DNA of 64,000 bases, taken from contig NZ_LFML01000123.1 of NCBI RefSeq assembly GCF_001044425.1, positions 4,116 through 68,115 of the forward strand. Reading direction: 5' to 3'. The translations under genes were made by a program, and so were the position numbers. This stretch comes from Streptomyces roseus (lineage in GTDB: Bacteria > Actinomycetota > Actinomycetes > Streptomycetales > Streptomycetaceae). The notes under the pieces are model-generated. The model saw only the letters and a list, made by a program, of their open reading frames with translations, ran no database searches and was not told the DNA's origin. This document shows, in pieces, positions 28,382 to 37,385 of the stretch; position 1 is the stretch's first letter, and each line of letters begins with the position of its first letter.

Positions 28382-29115
28382 TCAATAAATTGGCTGGAGT
28401 TCGCCCTGGACGGAGGCGAGTACGCGCCCGGCCGCGGTCGTCCCCACGGCGGCCAGGACGAGCAGGCCCGTGACGCCGAAGGTGAACCCCTCCCCGATCC
28501 CCTGCAGCGCCGGCGCGAGCATGGGCACCAGGGCGGCCGGCCCCGTGAACAGTGCGCCGGAGAAGGCCGGGCGGGTGCGTACGTATCCGATGTACCGGGC
28601 GGTCGGCCCGCCCGGACGGATGCCGGGGACGCCCCCCCCGCCGTGTTGACCCCGATCGGGAGCGCGGAAGCGGCCGCTCCGGGCTTCGTGAAGACTCCAC
28701 AACTGCCCCGAGGTCCACGGTCAGCCACCGCGTCCCCTGGGCGAGGGCGGCGAGACCCGCCCGGCCCGCCTCGCGCAGCGCCTCCGTCCGGGGCGCCATC
28801 GGGGTCAGGAGCGCGGCGAGCAACTGAGCGCCGAAGACCGGCAGAACGCCCAGGGAGAGGACCGGCCGTTGTGCCGGTCCCCTCCGGTGATCATGTCGAC
28901 GAGGCCGTACGGCCGGTCGTCGCGGGGGACAGCCTGCGCGACGACGAGGCCGTACACCTGGTCATCGCGGGGGACCGCCCGCGCGGTTGCGGCCAACGCC
29001 GCCGTGGCCGCGCCCGGTAGCGGCAGGTTCTGGCCGAGCCGGAACAGCGCGAGGCGCCCGGGGTGACCGGCACCCGCCGGCGCAGGCCGGGATGGCGTAA
29101 AAGGGACGCGAGCAT
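28382..29115 (-). pseudogene. Decayed, internally deleted SecY-like translocase gene
   Basis: Fragments of the SecY protein channel appear in three frames, in the right order. From 29115: MLASLLRHPGLRRR. After a frameshift near 29050: LFRLGQNLPLPG and YGLVDMITGG. After another near 28880: VLSLGVLPVFGAQLLAALL and PMAPRTEALREAGRAG, then TRWLTVDL. After loss of most of the central membrane helices (about TM3-TM7): PGIRPGGPTARYIGYVRTRP, FSGALF and a tail ending ELQPIY. An intact SecY is about 430 residues; this locus has room for fewer than 245. A 45-bp tandem duplication also lies inside it. The housekeeping secY sits in the ribosomal-protein operon, so this is probably a dead extra paralogue. 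Confidence 0.78.
28897..28986 (-). repeat. 45-bp imperfect tandem duplication inside the SecY remnant
   Basis: The block starting CGACGAGGCCGTAC at 28897 recurs at 28942, 45 bases on, with several differences. It gives AVPRDDQVYGLV and AVPRDDRPYGLV in the remnant frame. This fits a decaying gene. Confidence 0.7.
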
Positions 29116-29258
29116 GTCTGCGGCTTCCTCTTCTCGTTTGCATCACGTGGAACGGATCGGGCCCCGTTGCGGTCTAGCCCTGTGCGCCCGCACAGACGGC
29201 GCGCCGACGGGCCGCAGGTCCGTGCCGACCCGGCCAGCGCAGAGAGTTTCCCTGATCC

Positions 29259-30371
29259 GTGAGTCTCACCAGCAGCACGCTCCTGATCCTCGTCCTCCTC
29301 GGCACGGCGCTGGCGTTCGCCGCCGCCGTGTGGTTCTGGCCGCGCCTCGGCCGCCCCGGCGGGCGGCCGGTGCTCGGCCGGGTCGGCGTCGTCCTGACGC
29401 TCCAGGTACTGGTGCTCGCCTCCGTCGGCCTCATCGCCAACCGGACCTTCCTGCTCTACGGATCGTGGGCGGACCTCACCGGGACCCACGGGTCGATGCC
29501 CTCCACGGGCCAGGACGCCGCCGGAGGCGCGGCGGTTCGCGTACTCGGCCGGCAGCCGACGGACGTGCCCGGCGGGGCGACACCCCGCATCGGCGGTGCG
29601 ATCGAGAGGATCACGGTGCGGGGCGAGGGTTCCAAGGCCGTCGTCCAGGCGTACGTGTACCTGCCGCCCGAGTACTTCCAGCCCGGGAAGGAGCACACGA
29701 GGTTCCCCGCCGCCGTGGTGCTCACGGGCTTCCCGGGCATGGCCGAGAACCTGCTCAAGGGGCTGGACTACCCGAGGACGGCGTGGAGGCTCGCCAAGCA
29801 GAAGAAGATGCCGCCGATGGTCCTGGTCATGATGCAGCCCTCGGTGATACCGACCCGCAACACCCAGTGCGTCGACGTACCGGGCGGCCCGCTCAGCGAG
29901 ACCTTCTTCGGTACGGACCTGCCCAAGGCGGTCTCCGGCGCCTACCGCGTCGGAACCTCGCCCTCCAACTGGGCCATCATGGGGGACTCCACCGGGGGCT
30001 ACTGCGCGCTGAAGATGGCGTTGGAGCACCCGGAGCACTACGCGGCCGGGGTGGGCCTGTCGGCGGACTACAAGCCCGAGCTCGACCAGTACTCCGGTGA
30101 TCTCTTCCACGGGAACAACACCGAGGAGAAACGATCGGACCTGCTGTGGAGCCTGGACAACCTGCCGCAGGGCAAGTCCTCCTTCCTGGTGACGAGCTCG
30201 AAGCAGGGCGAGCAGAACTACAAGGACACGCAGAAGTTCATCGCGAAGGTGAAGAAGCCGGCGCGCGTCTCGTCGATCACGCTCGACAGCGGCGGACACG
30301 GCTTCAACACGTGGCGCCGGGAGATCGCGCCCGCCCTGGAATGGCTCGGCGGCCGCATCGGCGCCGAATGA
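29259..30371 (+). CDS. Membrane-anchored alpha/beta-hydrolase (esterase D/mycolyltransferase-like)
   Basis: 370 residues. Two hydrophobic segments near the N-terminus (about 8-30 and 45-65) probably anchor it, with the hydrolase domain outside the cell. The domain (about 110-365) has the putative-esterase fold: nucleophile Ser244 in MGDSTGGYCAL, a late His in SGGHGFNTW, and an oxyanion-side motif VVLTGFPGMAEN. Length and layout fit the Streptomyces family of antigen-85/esterase D-like proteins. GTG start; the ribosome site is weak (AGAGAG). It is transcribed alone, directly right of the SecY remnant. The substrate is unknown; acyl transfer or esterase activity on cell-surface lipids is a family-based guess. 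Confidence 0.85.
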   Translation: MSLTSSTLLILVLLGTALAFAAAVWFWPRLGRPGGRPVLGRVGVVLTLQVLVLASVGLIANRTFLLYGSWADLTGTHGSMPSTGQDAAGGAAVRVLGRQPTDVPGGATPRIGGAIERITVRGEGSKAVVQAYVYLPPEYFQPGKEHTRFPAAVVLTGFPGMAENLLKGLDYPRTAWRLAKQKKMPPMVLVMMQPSVIPTRNTQCVDVPGGPLSETFFGTDLPKAVSGAYRVGTSPSNWAIMGDSTGGYCALKMALEHPEHYAAGVGLSADYKPELDQYSGDLFHGNNTEEKRSDLLWSLDNLPQGKSSFLVTSSKQGEQNYKDTQKFIAKVKKPARVSSITLDSGGHGFNTWRREIAPALEWLGGRIGAE

Positions 30372-30617
30372 CCTCCGGCGCGCACCGACCCCGCCCGCGA
30401 GGCCCGCGCGGACCCCGCAGGCATCACCCCGGAACAGGGACCGGCTCTCCTGGACCCGCACCTACCGCTGCCACGCCCTGCGCGCCCCGCCGGTCACGGC
30501 GGACGCCGACATCCCGTGACTTCCCGCCCCGAACTCCCGCGCCCGGGCGAGCGGGCAGGCACCATGGGGGGCGGTGGCTGACCCAAGCCGTCCGTTCGGA
30601 GAAGAAGGGGAGACGGC

Positions 30618-31310
30618 ATGCTGAAGGCCTTCACCGACCTGTCCACGCCGCTCGTGGCCGACGCCTGCCTGCGCACCGGAGTGCCGGTGCGCGTGGCACC
30701 GGCCGGCATCCGCGCGGTGCTGCCCGGCCACCGGGTCGCGGGCCGCGCGCTGCCGGTGCGCCACTACGGCAGCGTCGACGTGTTCCTGGAGGCGTACGGA
30801 TCCGCCGAGCCCGGTGACGTCCTGGTCATCGACAACGGCGGCCGCACGGACGAGGCCTGTGTCGGCGACCTCGCCGCCCTCGAAGCCGAGAGCGCCGGAG
30901 TCAGCGGCCTCGTCGTGTGGGGGCTGCACCGCGACACGCCCGAGCTGGCCGAGATCGGGCTGCCCGTCTTCAGCTACGGAAGCCACCCGCCCGGCCCGGT
31001 ACGGCTCGACGACCGCGAGCCCGAGGCCCTGGTCACCGCCCGGTTCGGCCCGCACCTCGTCGGCGGCTCGGACTTCGTCTTCGGCGACGCCGACGGGGTG
31101 CTGTTCGTGCCCGCCGACCGGGTCGAGGAGGTGCTGGACACGGCGCTCGGCATCCGGGAGACCGAGCGCGAACAGGCCCGCCGGATCCGCGCGGGCGAAT
31201 CGCTGCGCAGCCAGACGGCCTTCGCCGACTATCTGGTGCTGCGCGAGGCCGACCCCTCGTACACCTTCCGCCGGCACCTGCGCCGGATGGGCGGTGCCGT
31301 CGAGGAGTGA
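30618..31310 (+). CDS. RraA/HMG-aldolase-family protein
   Basis: 230 residues of the RraA-like fold, a family that includes 4-hydroxy-4-methyl-2-oxoglutarate/oxaloacetate aldolases and, in some bacteria, inhibitors of RNase E. Visible family motifs are LSTPLVADACLR near the start, the GDVLVIDNGGRTDEACVGD loop with metal/substrate residues, GLVVWGLHRDT and FGDADGVLFVPADR. ATG start with GGGGAG upstream. No aromatic-degradation genes are adjacent, so the exact reaction is open; an aldolase or decarboxylase acting on a 2-oxo acid is more likely than RNase inhibition for a Streptomyces copy. The convergent neighbour is a secreted peptidase. Confidence 0.85.
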   Translation: MLKAFTDLSTPLVADACLRTGVPVRVAPAGIRAVLPGHRVAGRALPVRHYGSVDVFLEAYGSAEPGDVLVIDNGGRTDEACVGDLAALEAESAGVSGLVVWGLHRDTPELAEIGLPVFSYGSHPPGPVRLDDREPEALVTARFGPHLVGGSDFVFGDADGVLFVPADRVEEVLDTALGIRETEREQARRIRAGESLRSQTAFADYLVLREADPSYTFRRHLRRMGGAVEE

Positions 31311-31335
31311 CGGCGCCGCCGGGGGCCCGGCCGGG

Positions 31336-32919
31336 TCACCGCCCCGGCGCCGGGCACCCGGTGTCCGCGGCCGGCAGGGCGCCGTCCAGCAGGTAGCCCT
31401 CGACGTACGCGTCGACGCACGCGTTGCCGTTCTGGAACTGGCCGTGGTCGCCGCCCTCCACGGTGACCAGCCGCGACCCGGCCAGCCCCCGGTGGGCGCG
31501 TACGGCGGCCTCGTAATAGGTCGCCGGGTCGTTCTTCGAGTTCAGCATCAGCACCGGCGGCAAGCCTTCGCCGGTGACCTCTATGCGGGGGGCCTCGGAG
31601 CGCGGCCAGTTCGCGCAGACCGACGCGTACGTCAACTCCCGTGCCCCGGCCAGCGGATGGGCGCGCGTCGCCTCCGCGCTCCGCTCGACCCAGTACCGGC
31701 CGTCGCGGTTCCACGGGGTGTCCCCGCAGGTGACCGAGAAGAAGTCGGCGACGAAATCCGCGCTGATGACGTGCCGGAGCCGGTCCGCGACGGCCTTGCG
31801 CGTCTGCTCCGGCGCCTGCTCGGGACGGGCCAGGAAGCCCAGCAGCGAGGCGAGGTCACCGAACCGGTCCGCGTCGTACAGGGCGTTCGTCGCGGCCGCG
31901 TCGAGGTGGTCGGGCGTGATGACGGTCCCCTCGACGTCCAGCGGCCGGTCGTGCAGGGCGGCCCGCAGCCGTTCGTAGGAGGCCTGCGCCTCCTGCGGTG
32001 TGCGCCCCTGGTGGTACGTGGCGTCGTGGGCCGCGAGCCACGGCAGGAAGTCCTGCTCGAAGCGGCGCTGGAAGCTCATCGGCTGCCCGGTCAGGAAGGA
32101 CTGCCAGTCCCCGGTGAAGTCGATGTTGCTGTCGAGGACGACCCGCTCCACGCGGCGGGGGAACTCGGTCGCGTAGTACGCCCCGAGGAAGGTGGCGTAC
32201 GAGGGCCCGTAGTACGAGATCTGCGCCGCGCCGAGCAGCTCCCGGTACAGGTCCATGTCGTGCACGGCCTGATCGGTGGTGATGTACGGCAGCAGCCCGC
32301 CCGACGCGCGCCGGCAGTCCCGTACGAACTCCCGCGCGCCCTCCCAGGTCCGGCGGACGGCGGCGGCCGAGCGGTCGCGCAGGTCGCCGCCGCCGAACAT
32401 GGCGTCGACCGTGTCCTGATCCGAGCAGACGACCTTCGTACTCGCGCCCACACCGCGCTGGTCGAAGGAGACGATGTCGTACGCGGCCGCCAGCTTCGGA
32501 CTGTACGCGGCGAGCCCGGCCGGCCGGGGGAGCCCCGAGGCGCCGGGGCCGCCGGCCGCCATCATGAGCACGCCCCGCCGCTTCGCCGGATCCGACGCGC
32601 GGCGGCGGGAGACCGCGATCGTCAGGTCCGGCCCGGAACTGGGGTGGTACCAGTCCCGCGGTACGGACATCGAAGCGCACTCCAGCTCCGGCGCACCGGC
32701 CGCGCAGGGGTGCCAGTCGAGCTGCTGCCGTCGGTAGCGGGCGGGAACCGGGGGTGCGGAGCCGCTTGTTGCCGCGGGGCTCGCGTGGTTCGCGTGGCTC
32801 GCGTGGCCGGCGCTCGCGGGGCTCGCGGCGCTCGCGGGGACGGTGGTCAGGGCGACCGCGGCGAGCAGCCCGCAGGCCGCGGCCGCCAGTCGGCGACCCG
32901 GCTTGTTGAACACGTGCAT
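31336..32919 (-). CDS. Secreted alpha/beta-hydrolase, tripeptidyl-aminopeptidase-like (TAP family)
   Basis: 527 residues. Signal peptide about 1-31, then a low-complexity Ala/His/Ser linker from a 9-bp DNA repeat. The alpha/beta-hydrolase fold follows with an oxyanion motif AAGGPGASG, FDQRGVG, nucleophile Ser240 in YYGPSYATFLG, and a C-terminal TAP-like region with LMLNSKNDPATY (Asp) and EGGDHGQF (His). The residue after the nucleophile motif is Ala where many relatives have Gly (GxSYG). Such Streptomyces enzymes remove tripeptides or act as prolyl aminopeptidases outside the cell. The ATG at 32919 has GGGGAG 8 bases upstream. The gene is divergent from the surface protein at 33191. Confidence 0.88.
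   Translation of the reverse strand: MHVFNKPGRRLAAAACGLLAAVALTTVPASAASPASAGHASHANHASPAATSGSAPPVPARYRRQQLDWHPCAAGAPELECASMSVPRDWYHPSSGPDLTIAVSRRRASDPAKRRGVLMMAAGGPGASGLPRPAGLAAYSPKLAAAYDIVSFDQRGVGASTKVVCSDQDTVDAMFGGGDLRDRSAAAVRRTWEGAREFVRDCRRASGGLLPYITTDQAVHDMDLYRELLGAAQISYYGPSYATFLGAYYATEFPRRVERVVLDSNIDFTGDWQSFLTGQPMSFQRRFEQDFLPWLAAHDATYHQGRTPQEAQASYERLRAALHDRPLDVEGTVITPDHLDAAATNALYDADRFGDLASLLGFLARPEQAPEQTRKAVADRLRHVISADFVADFFSVTCGDTPWNRDGRYWVERSAEATRAHPLAGARELTYASVCANWPRSEAPRIEVTGEGLPPVLMLNSKNDPATYYEAAVRAHRGLAGSRLVTVEGGDHGQFQNGNACVDAYVEGYLLDGALPAADTGCPAPGR
32780..32839 (-). repeat. 9-bp tandem repeat in the peptidase linker
   Basis: Repeated CTCGCGTGG/CTCGCGGGG-type 9-mers encode the HASHANHASPA-like linker directly after the signal peptide. 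The period keeps the frame, so linker length can vary without breaking the gene. Confidence 0.65.
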
Positions 32920-33190
32920 CTTCGAACTCCCCCTGGGATCCGGTCGGTCCCTCCGATCCTCGCGCGCGGGCCCCCGCGCCCTCGATATCCCTGCCTTCCG
33001 CATCCGGGGTGGCACCAGTGCCACCCCGGACCCGTACCCTCCGGCGGGGCTTTGCCCGAAGGCGGCGAGTCCATGGCAGAACCGATACTTCAAGCCTCTG
33101 TGACGTGTATCGCACGCAGCGCTACATTGCCCACGCCCCGCCGTCGCGGCGAGGCAAGGGCCGTGCGGGGCCGGGGGAGGGGAATCGCCA

Positions 33191-35032
33191 ATGGGGTCTG
33201 GAGTCTGGGCGAGACTGGGGAGCGCGGTCACCGCCAAGACGGCCGCCGTGGCCGTCGCGGGCGCCGTGGTGGTCTCCGGCGCGGTGGGGGCCGGGGTGTG
33301 GGCGCTCGGGCACGGCCCCCGGCCGGCGGTCGTGCAGCGCAGCGTCTCCGTGTCGGTCGCTGCGGGAGGTGAGCAGTCCGCGGTCGCCGCCTGCCGGAGC
33401 CACGAGAAGGCGCTCGGGGGCGGGTACGCCATCACCGGTACGGGCTTCGCCACGAGCAGCCTCTTCGCGGGCGACGCCTGGCTGGCGGCCGCGTACAACC
33501 CGGACCCCGCGCCCGCCACGCTCACCTCGTACGCGCTGTGCGTGAATGCGAAACCCGAGTTCCTCGGCGGCGTCGGCTGGTCCGAGCAGGCGCACGCGTT
33601 CCACGACCGGGCCAACAAGGTGACGGCCACCGGCGGCGCGCTCATTCACGACCTCACGACCGCGGGGCCGTTCGCGGAGACGGCCCGCCACGCCTCCGCA
33701 TCGCCCTCCTGCCCCGGGGACTTCACCTCGCTGGGCACCGAGTTCCGGGCGGGCCGTACGCTGACGGGCCGGGGCGTCGCACCGGTCCCGCTCGACAGCC
33801 TGACCACGAAGTCGGTGTTCGCCGGCGACGCCAAGGCCGTGCCGTATGCCGCGCTCAACCCGGGGACCCGGCTCAGCTCCGGCGTCTTCCCGCTGCACTC
33901 CTCCGAGAACATCGTGCGCCAGACCCGGATCGAGGACCCGCAACCGCCGGAGGCGAACTACGCGGTGTCGCTGCGTCCGATCTGCGTCCGGCTGAAGGAC
34001 GTGTCCGTGGCCACCGCGAAGGTGACGGTCGCCGCGGGCGGCACGGCGGGCGCGGCCGTGGCCTGCCCGAAGGGGAAGCTGGTGGTCGGCGGCGGCTTCC
34101 AGTTCCCCGCCGAGAACGAGCAGGGCGCCGCGGAGGCCCCGACGCGCTTCTTCGGCGACGGGTGGCTGTACGCGCCGACCGATGCCCCGGCGGCGGCCGG
34201 TGAGCCCTCGGGGGCCGAGGTGAAGGCCTGGCACGTCACCGGCAGGAACCAGCAGAAGGCCGGCCTCGACTACTTCGACTCGGTCTGGATCGAGCACAGT
34301 GACCGCGAGACGCTTACCGGCAACGGGTACTTCGACACCCACGGGCGCGGCCCGGACGACCAGGCCCTGCGCGTCGCACCCGTGCCGGACGGCCAGTCGC
34401 TGGTCGCCAGCGCGGTCTGCGCGAAGATCGACGCCAAGCCCACCGAGGCGCCCAAGGCCCCCACCCCGGCTTCCGTCGCCCGGCCGGAGCTGCCGCACGC
34501 CCTCGATCCGGGGCCCGGCGCGACGGACGGTACGGGTCCCGCGTCGCCTTCGCCCTCCTCCTCGGCCCCGACGCCCGGCGCCTCGCCGACGACCGGCCCG
34601 TCCGCCCCGCCCGGTACGACTCCCGCGCCCGGCGGCCCCGACAGCCCCGGAGCCCCGACCAAGGGCGGCCCGAGCCGGCCGGGCACCCCGTCGCAGAGCA
34701 GGCCGCCGACCCGGCAGCAGCCGCAGGCCCCGTCGGTGAGCATCCAGCAGCCGTCGAGCGGCGGCCAACTGCGGCGCGGCTGCGAGGAGTCGTTCGCCGG
34801 GTCGGCCCGGACCCGCCCGGACGACCGGCCCCTCACCGACCCGCAGTACACGAGCTGGCGGATCACCGGGCCGAACGGGCCGGTGACCCTGGGCGCGGGC
34901 GCGTCGGGCCGCTTCCTGGTCCCGCTGCTCCCCGACGGGACGTACAAGCTGGCGTTCACCGCGACCGATCCGGCGGCCGGCCTCACCGGCAGCGCGGAGA
35001 TCTCCGTCAGGATCGTCGGCTGCATCCGCTAG
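33191..35032 (+). CDS. Large cell-surface protein of unknown function with Pro-rich linker
   Basis: 613 residues. A hydrophobic segment at about 15-40 is a signal anchor or signal peptide. The following region (about 45-440) contains repeated beta-like units with paired Cys and motifs such as CRSHEKALGGGYAITG, CPGDFTSLGTEFRAG and CPKGKLVVGGGFQFP, suggesting three related modules. A Pro/Ser/Thr-rich linker (about 443-545) leads to a C-terminal Ig-like domain (about 550-613) ending GCIR. No LPXTG sorting signal. ATG start with GGAGGGG upstream. I do not recognise a named family. The repeated C...GGG modules and linker suggest a protein displayed on or released from the cell wall. Confidence 0.75.
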   Translation: MGSGVWARLGSAVTAKTAAVAVAGAVVVSGAVGAGVWALGHGPRPAVVQRSVSVSVAAGGEQSAVAACRSHEKALGGGYAITGTGFATSSLFAGDAWLAAAYNPDPAPATLTSYALCVNAKPEFLGGVGWSEQAHAFHDRANKVTATGGALIHDLTTAGPFAETARHASASPSCPGDFTSLGTEFRAGRTLTGRGVAPVPLDSLTTKSVFAGDAKAVPYAALNPGTRLSSGVFPLHSSENIVRQTRIEDPQPPEANYAVSLRPICVRLKDVSVATAKVTVAAGGTAGAAVACPKGKLVVGGGFQFPAENEQGAAEAPTRFFGDGWLYAPTDAPAAAGEPSGAEVKAWHVTGRNQQKAGLDYFDSVWIEHSDRETLTGNGYFDTHGRGPDDQALRVAPVPDGQSLVASAVCAKIDAKPTEAPKAPTPASVARPELPHALDPGPGATDGTGPASPSPSSSAPTPGASPTTGPSAPPGTTPAPGGPDSPGAPTKGGPSRPGTPSQSRPPTRQQPQAPSVSIQQPSSGGQLRRGCEESFAGSARTRPDDRPLTDPQYTSWRITGPNGPVTLGAGASGRFLVPLLPDGTYKLAFTATDPAAGLTGSAEISVRIVGCIR

Positions 35033-35185
35033 CGGACGCCCTGGGGGCGCAGCCGGACGGTCCGGCGCCGCACACCCTTCGGGTCGACGGCGCCGCAAGG
35101 GTGGCCGGGGCCCCGGACGAAGAGGATCATGAGGGGGGCGCCGGCCCGCCGGGCCCCGCCCCGCCACCGAGTCCAGGAGGTACCT

Positions 35186-36826
35186 GTGTCTGCCGCGTCG
35201 AGCACAGCGTCGAGTTACGCGTCCGGGGTCTTCGAAGTACCGCTGCTGGGCGACACGATCGGCGAGAACCTGGACCGCACCGTCCGCCGCTTCCCCGGCC
35301 GCGACGCCCTCGTCGACCTCGCCGCCGGGCGCCGCTGGACGTACGCGGAGTTCGCCGCCGACGTCGACGCCCTCGCGCTCGGCCTGATGGACCTGGGCAT
35401 CGCCAAGGGGGACCGGGTCGGGATCTGGGCCCCGAACCGCGCCGAGTGGACGCTGGTGCAGTACGCCACCGCCAAGATCGGAGCCATCCTCGTCACCGTC
35501 AACCCGGCGTACCGCTCGCACGAGGTGGAGTACGTGCTGCGCCAGGCCGGGATCCGGCTGCTCGTCGCGGCAGAGCGCTTCAAGTCCTCCGACTACGCCG
35601 GGATGATCGAGGAGGTGGCACCGCGCTGCCCGGACCTGGAGTTCACCGTCCTGCTGGAAGGGCCGCAGTGGTCCGACCTACTGGAGCGGGGCCGCCGCGG
35701 CGATCCGGCCGACCTCGTACGGGCGTCGGCCGAGCTGAGCCCGGACGACCCGGTGAACATCCAGTACACCTCGGGGACCACCGGCTTCCCGAAGGGAGCC
35801 ACCCTCTCGCACCACAACATCCTCAACAACGGCTTCTTCGTCGGGGAGTTGTGCCATTACACCGAGCGGGACCGGGTCTGCATCCCGGTGCCCTTCTACC
35901 ACTGCTTCGGCATGGTGATGGGCAACCTCGCCTGCACCAGCCACGGCGCGGCGATGGTCATCCCGGCGCAGGCCTTCGACCCGCTGGCCACCCTCGCCGC
36001 GGTCGAGGCGGAGTCCTGCACCTCCCTGTACGGGGTGCCCACCATGTTCATCGCCGAGCTCGCCGCGCCCGGCTTCGACGCGTACGACCTGTCCAGTCTG
36101 CGTACGGGGATCATGGCGGGCTCGCCCTGCCCGGTCGAGGTCATGAAGGAGGTCATCGACCGGATGGGCATGCGCGAGGTGTCCATCTGCTACGGGATGA
36201 CGGAGACCTCGCCGGTGTCCACGCAGACCCGCGCCGACGACTCGGTCGAGCGCCGGGTCTCCACGGTGGGCCGCGTCGGACCGCACCTGGAGGTCAAGGT
36301 GGTCGACCCTCAGTCGGGGCGGACCGTACGGCGCGGGGAGCCGGGGGAGCTCTGCACCCGCGGCTACTCGGTGATGCTCGGCTACTGGGGCGAGCCGGAG
36401 CGCACGGCCGAGGCCGTCGACGCCGCGCGCTGGATGCACACCGGCGATCTGGCGGTGATGGACGAGCACGGCTACCTGAGCATCACCGGCCGCATCAAGG
36501 ACATGGTGATCCGGGGCGGGGAGAACGTGTACCCGCGCGAGATCGAGGAGTTCCTGCACGGACATCCGGACGTCCTGGACGTGCAGGTCATCGGCGTCCC
36601 CGACACCAAGTACGGGGAGGAGCTGATGGCGTGGGTGCGGATGCGCGAGGGCGCGCCGCCGCTGACCGCGGCGGCCGTCCGCGCCTACTGCGAGGGACGG
36701 CTGGCCCACTTCAAGATCCCCCGGTACGTGCACGTCGTGGAGGAGTTCCCGATGACGGTGACCGGCAAGGTCCGCAAGGTCGAGATGCGCGAGACGGCGG
36801 CCCGCCTGCTGGGGCTGTCCTCGTAG
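35186..36826 (+). CDS. AMP-binding acyl-CoA synthetase (FadD-like)
   Basis: 546 residues of the ANL adenylating superfamily. It activates a carboxylic acid as acyl-AMP and then acyl-CoA, in the cytoplasm. Core motifs: YTSGTTGFPKGATLSH (P-loop, A3), YGMTETSPVST (A5), MHTGDLAVMDEHGYLSITGR (A7/A8) and the catalytic Lys near the end in MTVTGKVRKVEMRE (A10). VIRGGENVYPREIEEFL is typical of medium/long-chain fatty acyl-CoA synthetases. The GTG at 35186 has a perfect AGGAGG 6 bases upstream; longer in-frame starts have none. It stands alone, so the pathway (beta-oxidation or lipid supply) is not fixed by context. Confidence 0.92.
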   Translation: MSAASSTASSYASGVFEVPLLGDTIGENLDRTVRRFPGRDALVDLAAGRRWTYAEFAADVDALALGLMDLGIAKGDRVGIWAPNRAEWTLVQYATAKIGAILVTVNPAYRSHEVEYVLRQAGIRLLVAAERFKSSDYAGMIEEVAPRCPDLEFTVLLEGPQWSDLLERGRRGDPADLVRASAELSPDDPVNIQYTSGTTGFPKGATLSHHNILNNGFFVGELCHYTERDRVCIPVPFYHCFGMVMGNLACTSHGAAMVIPAQAFDPLATLAAVEAESCTSLYGVPTMFIAELAAPGFDAYDLSSLRTGIMAGSPCPVEVMKEVIDRMGMREVSICYGMTETSPVSTQTRADDSVERRVSTVGRVGPHLEVKVVDPQSGRTVRRGEPGELCTRGYSVMLGYWGEPERTAEAVDAARWMHTGDLAVMDEHGYLSITGRIKDMVIRGGENVYPREIEEFLHGHPDVLDVQVIGVPDTKYGEELMAWVRMREGAPPLTAAAVRAYCEGRLAHFKIPRYVHVVEEFPMTVTGKVRKVEMRETAARLLGLSS

Positions 36827-36850
36827 GGGCGGGGCCGCCGGCCCGTCGGA

Positions 36851-37177
36851 TCAGTCGCGGGGGGACAGCTCGGCCATGGCGCTCCAGCCCTGGCCGGGCA
36901 CCTCGACGTTGATGATCTCCGGGGTACTGGCGATGGCGCCGGCCAGGGTCTCCATCCCGGCCTTGAAGTGGTCGGAGGCGACGTGCGCGGCGCCCGCCTC
37001 GGCGTCGGTGAAGGCCTCCAGGAGGGTGTACTTGGTGGGATCGTCCACGCTGCGCGACCAGTCGTAGAAGAGGTTCCCGGGCTCGTTGCGGGTGGCCCGG
37101 GTGAACTCGTCGACGAGCGTGAGCCAGTTGTCGCTGTGCTCCGGACGGACGTCGAACCTGACGGCGATGAAGATCAT
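36851..37177 (-). CDS. Antibiotic-biosynthesis-monooxygenase (ABM) domain protein
   Basis: 108 residues, a single ferredoxin-like ABM domain of the kind found in quinol monooxygenases (YgiN) and heme-degrading enzymes. It begins MIFIAVRFDVRPEHSDNW, with the family-typical EPGNLFYDWSRSVDDP and the loop TLLEAFTDAEAGAAHVASDH near the active site. ATG start at 37177. These small proteins act as cytoplasmic dimers on quinols or aromatic polyketides without cofactors. No biosynthetic cluster surrounds it, so a quinone-handling or general role is more likely than antibiotic synthesis. Confidence 0.85.
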   Translation of the reverse strand: MIFIAVRFDVRPEHSDNWLTLVDEFTRATRNEPGNLFYDWSRSVDDPTKYTLLEAFTDAEAGAAHVASDHFKAGMETLAGAIASTPEIINVEVPGQGWSAMAELSPRD

Positions 37178-37385
37178 GCCGACCAGCCTGGCACCCCGGC
37201 GGGGCCCGCGCATCCCCATCGCGCCGTATGTCCGGCAGTGTCGGAAAAAGGAGCCCGCGGCCCGCCTGCGGGGGCGCAGCAGCGGCCGGATGGGGGCGGG
37301 CGCATTCCGAGCCCATGGCGCAGTGGACGGACGGCGTTCATCGAACGTTGACCAGACGCTGACGCGGGGCGCGCACAGTCTCCGT

